Assembly: GCA_945877175.1 (NCBI GenBank)
Contig: CAMCRC010000015.1
Span: 1 to 41,326, forward strand
DNA length: 41,326 nt
Origin: Klebsiella pneumoniae
Lineage (GTDB): Bacteria > Pseudomonadota > Gammaproteobacteria > Pseudomonadales > Pseudohongiellaceae
Direction: 5' to 3'
In this document: in pieces, positions 36,453 through 41,326 of the stretch
Layout: every line of letters starts with the position of its first letter
Position numbering within the stretch: the stretch's first letter is position 1
The notes under the pieces: model-generated
What the model was told of the DNA's origin: nothing
Databases searched by the model: none
Seen by the model: the letters and a program-made list of their open reading frames with translations, nothing else
Program-made: the position numbers and the translations under genes

Positions 36453-37118
36453 TTACTCGTCGCCAGAGAAGGCAGTCAACAGGTGTATCAGGCTCATGAA
36501 CAGGTTGTAGATTGACACAAACAGCGTGATTGTGGCGAGGATATAGTTACGCTCGCCCCCATTCACGATCTGGCCAGTCTGGTGCAGGATGATTGCACTG
36601 GAGAACAGCATGAAGCCGACTGATATGGCCAGTTGCAGCGCAGGAACCTTCACGAAGATACCCAGAATCATCGCCGCCAGCAGTACAAACATCCCTGCGG
36701 TGATAAAGCCGTTCAGGAAGGAAAAATCCTTGCGCGACACCAGGGCATAGCCAGACAGACCCAGGAATATAAAGGCTGTACCACCAAGGGCAGTCGTCAC
36801 GACCTGACTTCCGGCGCTGGTGGACATTAGACCACCAATCAATGGGCCAGTGCCGTAGCCAATGAAACCGGCAAAGGCAAACATGGTCAGAAGACCCCAG
36901 GCACTCTTTGCCAGAGCGTGAGTGGCGAACAGCAGCCCGTAAACGCCAATGATGTACATCCAGATGTTCATGGGGGCCGCATTGGTGCTCACGAACGCCA
37001 TCAATGCACTGAAGGCGAGCGTCATGCCCAGCAGCATGTAAGTATTCTTGAGAACCTTGTTGACTGCGAGAACCGATTCACCGGTATGCGCAACATCCAT
37101 TACATCAAACTGACTCAT
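36453..37118 (-). CDS. yccA: Bax inhibitor-1 / YccA family inner-membrane protein
   Basis: The 221-residue protein has seven predicted hydrophobic segments ('NTYMLLGMTLAFSALMAFVS', 'MYIIGVYGLLFATHAL', 'LLTMFAFAGFIGYGTGPLIG' and so on) and the BI-1 pattern. E. coli YccA is a substrate and modulator of the membrane protease FtsH; other BI-1 proteins are proposed ion or proton leaks. The ATG at 37118 follows GGAG; longer in-frame sequence is not hydrophobic or conserved. The position next to tus genes and a tRNA-Ser matches Pseudomonas. A terminator follows. Confidence 0.92.
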   Translation of the reverse strand: MSQFDVMDVAHTGESVLAVNKVLKNTYMLLGMTLAFSALMAFVSTNAAPMNIWMYIIGVYGLLFATHALAKSAWGLLTMFAFAGFIGYGTGPLIGGLMSTSAGSQVVTTALGGTAFIFLGLSGYALVSRKDFSFLNGFITAGMFVLLAAMILGIFVKVPALQLAISVGFMLFSSAIILHQTGQIVNGGERNYILATITLFVSIYNLFMSLIHLLTAFSGDE

Positions 37119-37328
37119 AGTGATCTCCGTTGTGTCTCTTTGCTGTTGAAGTCTGTAAACAAGACTGCAGGTGGCTCGCCAAAACTGCTCCTGCACGTCA
37201 GGGATATGAGGTCAAACCCTCGATATTTCAATATCCTTGGACCATCAGACCGGCGAGGGCCATGATACATTGCAAGTCTTCAAAAGCAATCCCTTCCGCG
37301 CCGAGCCTGCGCTGCAGCTATTCTGTGG

Positions 37329-37356
37329 TTGACTGAACTTCATTTTTCAGTAAGAT
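37329..37356 (+). promoter_or_regulatory. Promoter of tRNA-Ser(UGA)
   Basis: TTGACT (37329-37334) and TAAGAT (37351-37356) are 16 bases apart. A GC-rich discriminator (TTGGCCCCCGTC) follows, as expected for stringently controlled stable-RNA promoters. The tRNA begins 14 bases after the -10 box. Confidence 0.75.
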
Positions 37357-37369
37357 TGGCCCCCGTCGC

Positions 37370-37459
37370 GGAGGGGTGGCAGAGCGGTTGAATGCACCGG
37401 TCTTGAAAACCGGCGAGGGTGTGAGCCCTTCGAGAGTTCGAATCTCTCCCCCTCCGCCA
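37370..37459 (+). tRNA. tRNA-Ser(UGA)
   Basis: A 90-base tRNA with encoded CCA. The acceptor stem pairs GGAGGGG (37370-37376) with CCCCTCC (37449-37455). The anticodon loop is CTTGAAA within the stem ACCGGT-CTTGAAA-ACCGG, giving anticodon TGA (Ser, UCA codons). There is a long extra arm (GAGGGTGTGAGCCCTTC) and a T arm with GTTCGAATC. The long extra arm is the class II feature of serine tRNAs. It marks the border between conserved core genes on the left and accessory DNA on the right. Confidence 0.95.
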
Positions 37460-37971
37460 CTATACTAATTAAATCAATAACTTAGACAGAAGTTAAAGAT
37501 TTAACCATCTTAATACCTATCAAAAAATAAATGCACATAAAAACCCGCCTAAACTTGAGCAGGCTTGTCGGCTTTTGAGTGGTCAACAAATCCCGGACAT
37601 GGTTTTAGATAGTTTCTCAGCCTTTGCCGGTTGCAAGCTTTTGTTGTACGCGTGTGACCTGACCTAGTTGCAATAGTCCATCAGATATATCCCAAGATCC
37701 CCTTTTGCCTGCGCTTCATTTCTGTATCCCAGCGCCGGAACCCGCTCAGTGGCAAGCCCCCGATAATCTTGACACTCCCCCCTGACCATCAACGTACAGG
37801 GACAAGATTGGGGCAAGGCTAGGTGATAATGGTAATATTGACCTCCCGACGTCCCCCCGGCATTGTTGGCCATTGAACACCTCGTTGACGGTGGCAAGAT
37901 AAGCGCCTAAGTTGGTGTCCAGATTTATTGAACCACTTCATATCAAACCCGTTGCGCAGGAGAATAAAATT
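37460..37971. other. 512-base AT-rich gap after tRNA-Ser
   Basis: The first about 200 bases are clearly AT-richer than the rest of the window. The rest holds a 77-codon open frame on the minus strand (37897-37664, ending 'LMDYCN') without a recognisable family; I do not call it a gene. No transfer-RNA 3' repeat, integrase or clear terminator was seen. The end carries a GCAGGAG site for the next gene. Confidence 0.5.
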
Positions 37972-38502
37972 ATGGAAACCGCAAGGAAGTCCAGTAACAA
38001 CAAGATCTACCTGTATTCCGGAATTGCCTTCTTCGGGATCATCATCGCTGCCGCCGTTGCCTTCTATATCTACTCCATGATCTGCCCTTGCGAGCGTACG
38101 CCGGGAGGAATTCTGTTCGGCGAACGCATCAATGAGCCAGTAAGCGATTGGAGCCATGTAAACGAAGTGGAAAACTGTGAGCTGCAAATTGCTGCTGGAA
38201 TTCGTCCTCATTCATTGACGCTGAACTGCTGGGCGACCCCGGAAGGAGTACTTTTCGTAGGATGCATGTCCTGTGACAACAAGTATTGGGGGTATCAGGT
38301 TGGACCGAATGAAAAAGGATACATTCGAGTAGCCGGCCGCGTTTATCCGGTCACTGTCAATCGCATCGAAGATCCTGCTGAAATGGACAATATTTGGCTA
38401 TCCCGTTTCTACAAGCTGGGCTTACTCAGTACGGAGCCGGTTAATGAAGAGCCAAGAGCCGAAGGCTGGTGGGCATTCAGCGTTGTCTCCCGTCCATCCT
38501 GA
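37972..38502 (+). CDS. Membrane-anchored protein of unknown function
   Basis: The 176-residue protein has one N-terminal membrane segment at about residues 13-34 ('IYLYSGIAFFGIIIAAAVAF'). After it comes a soluble domain of about 140 residues with 'GGILFGERINEPVSDWSHV', 'PHSLTLNCWATPEGVLFVG', 'DNKYWGYQVGPNEKGYIRVAGRVYPV' and 'RIEDPAEMDNIWLSRF', ending 'GWWAFSVVSRPS'. The order of motifs (a DWS element, a strand ending in a 'lyvgC.sC..K.W' element, then 'R..g.vYpv...ri.dpae') recalls conserved hypothetical split-barrel-like proteins, possibly of flavin-binding type, but I cannot name a family. Cysteines in 'MICPCER' and 'GCMSCDNK' could bind metal or form disulfides outside the membrane. The ATG has a GCAGGAG site. 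It stands alone in the accessory strip. Confidence 0.7.
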   Translation: METARKSSNNKIYLYSGIAFFGIIIAAAVAFYIYSMICPCERTPGGILFGERINEPVSDWSHVNEVENCELQIAAGIRPHSLTLNCWATPEGVLFVGCMSCDNKYWGYQVGPNEKGYIRVAGRVYPVTVNRIEDPAEMDNIWLSRFYKLGLLSTEPVNEEPRAEGWWAFSVVSRPS

Positions 38503-38968
38503 CAGCGTGATTACTATAACCAAAAAAAGAGGTACAGAAACTCGACCAATTCTTGAACGAAGCAGGATTCATCCAGCGACAAGATGGAAGGTGCTGTATG
38601 GTGCCGGGCTGGAAAGCGGCTTTATTACAATTGTAAAAAGTGTTTTGGCGCTTATTCGGCCAACGCATTCCTCCCGTTGTTCAAGCGATCACGTATTGAG
38701 GAGTCACTTTGACCTTGTACGCCTGGGAATGTTCTTGAAGCGTGTTCCTGGACAGCCTTGCCGACGCCAAGCGTGATGCTGGTTTAAAACGTGAGGAAAA
38801 ACAAGGACTTTCGAGGCTATTACTTCGTATTGAAACTTGGGTCGGTATTGGGTCGGTCGAAGGGGTCAGCGCGGGGAGTGCGTCGGCGAGGCCCCAACAA
38901 AAGCAAGGCCTTATGGGAAGTGCGCAAGCTTGGAGCAACGGACAGAAGATCCGAGCAACCCCTCCCGG
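38503..38968. other. 466-base gap with possible gene remnants
   Basis: No supported gene. A 38-codon open stretch in the plus strand (38523-38636) reads like a coding fragment ('DQFLNEAGFIQRQDG') but has no start and no family match I recognise. Base composition changes sharply near 38830, where the sequence becomes very GC-rich toward the next gene, suggesting a junction. Confidence 0.4.
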
Positions 38969-39460
38969 TCAGCCCGGGGCGGCCGCCTTGCGGGCCTTCT
39001 CCGTCAGGACATAGTGGCGCGACTTGCCCTCCATCCTCTGAACCAGCCCTTGGTCCATCAGGGCCGCCAAAAGGAACCCCGCCGTATTCACGCTCTTCCC
39101 CCGGAACAGTCCCCGCAGAGTGATCGAGGTGAACCGGTCCGAGGCGTTGCAGGCGGCGAATATCCGGCTCCACGCCACCCACTCCTGAGAGAAGAACCCT
39201 CCGGCATTGTTGGCCACTATGCGAAAGTAGGTCTCCTTGGCTTCATCACTGCCGATCTCGTAGTCCAGGACCCCCGTGTCGGACAGGCTGGGGCAGAAGC
39301 CCTTCCGGAGGACCTTTACGGCGATAGGGGCGGCTTCGGGGGTCTTGGCGGGGTTGACTGAGGGGGTCGGCCGGGCTTTGGCGGCGGGGGGCGTCGGGGA
39401 GGAGTTGGCGGGGGTGGCTTTCGCGGGCTTGGATCGGGATGGGGCGGCTTTCGAGGTCAT
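38969..39460 (-). CDS. Winged-helix-like protein with Ala/Pro/Lys-rich N-terminal tail
   Basis: The 163-residue protein has a low-complexity tail (residues 1-45, alternating Ala, Pro, Lys and Ser, as in DNA- or RNA-binding tails). A compact helical domain follows (about 60-157), with 'SDEAKETYFRIVANNAGGFFS', 'TSITLRGLFRGKSVNTAGFLLAALMDQGLVQ' and 'EGKSRHYVLTEKAR' pieces. The last two resemble the recognition helix and wing of MarR- or phage-type winged helices, so DNA binding is likely. The ATG at 39460 has a strong AGGAG site eight bases upstream. An in-frame start at 39574 is rejected. GC content is visibly higher than in neighbours, consistent with recent transfer. Target and role are unknown. 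Confidence 0.7.
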   Translation of the reverse strand: MTSKAAPSRSKPAKATPANSSPTPPAAKARPTPSVNPAKTPEAAPIAVKVLRKGFCPSLSDTGVLDYEIGSDEAKETYFRIVANNAGGFFSQEWVAWSRIFAACNASDRFTSITLRGLFRGKSVNTAGFLLAALMDQGLVQRMEGKSRHYVLTEKARKAAAPG

Positions 39461-39610
39461 GGGTGATTCTCCTGAATTGGATTGAGGGGGACACTTGAGG
39501 TAAGCACCCGAAACCGATATGGTCCGGGGGGTGCGGGGGTTATTCATATAAGATGGTGAAAAAGCCGCAAACATAAAAACAGGGATTCAACGACAAGGAC
39601 GCAAGCCGCT

Positions 39611-39838
39611 ATGCCTATACCCGATTTTCAGACCGTCATGCGTCCCGTCCTTGAGGTTGTCAGTGATGGTGTCCCCCATGCGCTGTCGCAAGTGCGCGAG
39701 GACGTTGCCAACAGCTTCGGGCTGACTGAAGACGAGCGTCGCGAACGCATCACCTCCGGCACCCAAACCACCATCAACTCACACTGGGCAACTCAGAGCA
39801 GAGTTGAAGAAAATGGGTCGGCCTATCGGCCCCTATGA
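39611..39838 (+). pseudogene. Remnant of Mrr-type restriction protein (N-terminal domain only)
   Basis: The 75-codon frame begins 'MPIPDFQTVMRPVLEVVSDG' and continues 'VREDVANSFGLTEDERRERITSG'. This is the N-terminal winged-helix domain of Mrr-like type IV restriction enzymes, which cut modified DNA. Similarity ends near 39780, and the frame then runs into the VapC remnant in a different frame. The catalytic PD-(D/E)xK domain is missing, so it cannot cut DNA. An AAGGA site precedes the ATG, so a short peptide might still be made. Confidence 0.75.
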
Positions 39839-39956
39839 CGAAATGATCGCTGGGCACGCTCGTTCGCAAGGCCTGGTGGTTGTCACCAACAATATCAAGC
39901 AGTTCGAGAATGCACCGGGTATTCGGCTGGAGAACTGGCACAACACCAAAAGCTAA
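39786..39956 (+). pseudogene. Remnant of VapC-type PIN-domain toxin (C-terminal part)
   Basis: In the second plus-strand frame 57 codons (39786-39956) encode 'AELKKMGRPIGPYDEMIAGH', 'ARSQGLVVVTNN' and 'FENAPGIRLENW', which is the C-terminal third of VapC ribonuclease toxins, including the acidic residue of 'GPYDEMIAGHA' and the 'VTNN' strand. The N-terminal part with the first catalytic aspartate and any VapB antitoxin are absent. An internal ATG at 39813 could start a 47-residue peptide. The fragment overlaps the end of the Mrr remnant, so the two pieces appear joined by a deletion. Confidence 0.8.
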
Positions 39957-39980
39957 TTGGCGCACGGCACCAAAAGCTAA
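39944..39980 (+). repeat. Short direct repeat at the end of the VapC remnant
   Basis: CACCAAAAGCTAA occurs at 39944-39956 (including the vapC stop codon) and again at 39968-39980. A partial duplication at the edge of a decayed gene is the simplest reading. Confidence 0.6.
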
Positions 39981-40062
39981 AAGCGGTACGACGCGGGGGC
40001 ATTCAGGAACATTGGCCGTGCAGACGGCGGTGACGGGGATTGAGTATGTTTGAGGTGCGCGC

Positions 40063-40989
40063 ATGAGGCGTTTCCAATGTAATGAAAAAGTATCCGTGCA
40101 GCGCACTCGGTATCGATTCGCTGTCCATATCCTGACTGTGATCGTACTGTCTGTCAGCCCGATGACGCTCGTTGCCCAGGAAGCAGAATCGAATGACACG
40201 TCTTTCGAACTCGACGTGATGACATTCAATATTCGAACTTCGGATGGACAGGACGGCGATAACATTTGGCCGCTGCGCAAAGAGCTTGTGGTCGAGACCA
40301 TGCGAGCCTTCGACCCTGACGTCCTCGGTCTCCAGGAGGCTCTCACGGTGCAGATTGACTTTCTTCAGTCGGAAATGCCCGAGTACCGATGGTTGGGCGT
40401 CGACCGCGGTCTGAACGGAGGCGTTGGGCTGAGCGAGGCGACTCCGATCTTCTACAAGCACGAGGTGCTGGTGCCACTAGAATCTGGCACCTTCTGGCTC
40501 GCGGACGATCCGAATCCTCCTGCGCAACCCGGTCGGGGCGCCCGCATAGTCACCTGGGCTCGCTTCCACCATCTCGAGACTCGCCGACAGTTCTACGTCT
40601 ACAACACGCATTTCACGATACGTGGCGGCCCTCGTCAGATCCAGGCCGCAGAACAGATCAATGCGCACATCTCGCAACATCCTCCCGAGAGCGTGGTAGT
40701 GGTGATGGGTGACTTCAACGCCATAGCAGAAACAAGCGAGACGTGGCACGCCGCGACGCGCGATGGCCTCAGGGATGCCTGGCAAGTTGCAGAAAAGCGG
40801 GAGGGACCGCCACTGACGTCGAACGGTTTTGGCCCACCGCCGCAGGGGCGCGAGGGCCGTATTGACTGGATACTGGTCGGTGGGCTCATCGCAGTGGAGC
40901 GAGCCGTCACGGTGCTGCACAGCGCGGACGGGCGATGGCCGTCGGACCATTATCCCGTGGCAGCGGAGCTGGTCATACCGTCTCGGTAG
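40063..40989 (+). CDS. Exported endonuclease/exonuclease/phosphatase (EEP) family hydrolase
   Basis: The 308-residue protein has a likely signal peptide with a hydrophobic core at about residues 20-37 and possible cleavage near 'LVA' at 38. The EEP catalytic set follows: N56 in 'MTFNIRT', E92 in 'LGLQEAL', H183 in 'YNTHFTIRGG', D217 and N219 in 'MGDFNA', D268 in 'GRIDWIL', and 'SDHYPV' with D295-H296. Such enzymes cut phosphodiesters in DNA, phosphoinositides, sphingomyelin or similar; this short exported form resembles bacterial proteins of unproven substrate. It is complete and seems functional, unlike its left neighbours. No partner gene is visible. Confidence 0.88.
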   Translation: MRRFQCNEKVSVQRTRYRFAVHILTVIVLSVSPMTLVAQEAESNDTSFELDVMTFNIRTSDGQDGDNIWPLRKELVVETMRAFDPDVLGLQEALTVQIDFLQSEMPEYRWLGVDRGLNGGVGLSEATPIFYKHEVLVPLESGTFWLADDPNPPAQPGRGARIVTWARFHHLETRRQFYVYNTHFTIRGGPRQIQAAEQINAHISQHPPESVVVVMGDFNAIAETSETWHAATRDGLRDAWQVAEKREGPPLTSNGFGPPPQGREGRIDWILVGGLIAVERAVTVLHSADGRWPSDHYPVAAELVIPSR

Positions 40990-41078
40990 GCTAACGACAA
41001 ATCCCGCACAAGGCGCTACGAAGCCGGCTGCCAACTGCTTGAATCCGAAGGATTTTTCGAGAAACTTCTGAAGAAATC

Positions 41079-41127
41079 TGGTGGGCCCACCTGGACTTGA
41101 ACCAGGGACCAACGGATTATGAGTCCT
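41079..41127 (-). other. 3' fragment of a CAU-anticodon tRNA (probable attachment-site scar)
   Basis: On the minus strand the sequence from about 41127 to 41079 contains GGACTCATAATCC (anticodon loop CTCATAA, anticodon CAT), a perfect T arm (CCTGG-TTCAAGT-CCAGG), the 3' acceptor strand TGGGCCC, a discriminator A and CCA. The 5' half (D arm, 5' acceptor strand) does not match: the seven bases expected to pair with TGGGCCC are absent, and the outer anticodon stem is mispaired. Integrases often recombine in exactly this 3' part of tRNA-Met/tRNA-Ile2 genes, leaving such a copy at one end of the element. By orientation, the inserted element would lie to the right of 41127. Confidence 0.75.
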
Positions 41128-41326
41128 ACGCTAACTAATTCTCCCAACTCGCAACAACTGCCTGCTATAGTTAAGTAATTGAATAATAGTACTTTATCTT
41201 CGGTGGTCAATGGCCATTAGTTGTATCGAGTTGGTGGGCAGTGTCCCGCGAGTGTCCCATGGGCGGGTAGAGCGGTCTCTGGCAGCCTTGCGGCTAGCTT
41301 TTGATCTTCAATTCCTCCAAAACTCC
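41128..41326. other. Right-edge sequence beyond the tRNA fragment
   Basis: About 200 bases without a supported gene. On the minus strand a frame is open from the window edge and ends 'EELKIKS' before a TAG at about 41296; it could be the tail of a gene outside the window, such as one belonging to the inferred element. An AT-rich stretch sits beside the tRNA fragment. Confidence 0.35.

Noticed and set aside
37370-37459. tRNA-Ser as the attachment site of an island in this window
   Set aside because: I could not find a second copy of its 3' end to the right within the window, and no integrase follows it.
37530-37580. Possible terminator (AAAACCCGCC ... AGCAGGCTTG)
   Set aside because: Pairing is interrupted by mismatches and only about four consecutive pairs form; not strong enough to call.
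37664-37897. 77-codon minus-strand frame after tRNA-Ser
   Set aside because: Codon use is plausible, but there is no convincing ribosome site or family; kept only as a note in the gap entry.
38837-39361. 174-codon plus-strand frame in the GC-rich part
   Set aside because: It is antisense to the winged-helix gene, which has the better ribosome site and domain pattern; GC-rich DNA readily gives long antisense frames.
41079-41155. Complete tRNA-Met/Ile gene at the right end
   Set aside because: The 5' acceptor strand and D arm do not pair with the 3' half, and the anticodon stem has only three pairs.

Overview
This window looks like a chromosome segment of a gammaproteobacterium with moderately high GC. 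The gene content and order match Pseudomonas and its relatives: cysB/cysH/thrH/pabB; nudJ-mnmA-hflD-purB; icd/cspD/clpS/clpA/infA/bpt/aat/trxB; ftsK-lolA-rarA-crcB-serS-cysG; tusDCBE-yccA-tRNA-Ser. The single-chain isocitrate dehydrogenase and the long (about 370-residue) PurC also occur in marine gammaproteobacteria. I cannot name a genus from sequence alone. All calls come from reading motifs and gene order; no database search was run.

Layout. 1-2830 (minus): an ArgD-type aminotransferase, followed with a stop/start overlap by a multi-PAS/GAF sensor gene broken by a frameshift and an in-frame stop. 3044-4802: msrA converging on a patatin-like phospholipase. 4981-8449: a cytosolic 5'-nucleotidase overlapping cysB, then convergent cysH (4Fe-4S APS-reductase type), then thrH. 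8467-15447 (minus): two blocks of tightly packed genes. One is an orphan secretin-N-domain exported protein coupled to pabB. The other is nudJ-mnmA-hflD-purB-roxA. 15589-16841: moaC-moaD-moaE. 16838-19778: rluE and icd, divergent. 19868-24879: cspD, clpS-clpA, infA, bpt and aat, a cluster for N-degron protein turnover, in which bpt carries a frameshift at a run of eight T. 24905-33700: trxB diverging from ftsK-lolA-rarA-crcB-serS-cysG. 33717-37118 (minus): purC, tusD-tusC-tusB-tusE and a YccA/BI-1 membrane protein. 37370-37459: tRNA-Ser(UGA) with a clear promoter.

Right of the tRNA the character changes. 37460-41326 is loosely packed, switches between AT-rich and very GC-rich stretches, and carries accessory or decayed genes: an unrecognised membrane-anchored protein, a winged-helix protein with an Ala/Pro/Lys-rich tail, a piece of Mrr (N-terminal domain) joined to a piece of a VapC PIN toxin, an exported endonuclease/exonuclease/phosphatase-family enzyme, and the 3' part of a CAU-anticodon tRNA that looks like an attachment-site scar.

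Functionally the core genes cover sulfur (cysB, cysH, cysG, tusBCDE, mnmA for tRNA 2-thiolation, moaCDE for molybdopterin), tRNA and ribosome modification (mnmA, rluE, roxA, serS), N-end-rule proteolysis (aat, bpt, clpS, clpA) and chromosome maintenance (ftsK, rarA). The least explained items are the secretin-N-domain orphan, the broken bpt and sensor genes, and the accessory strip at the right end.
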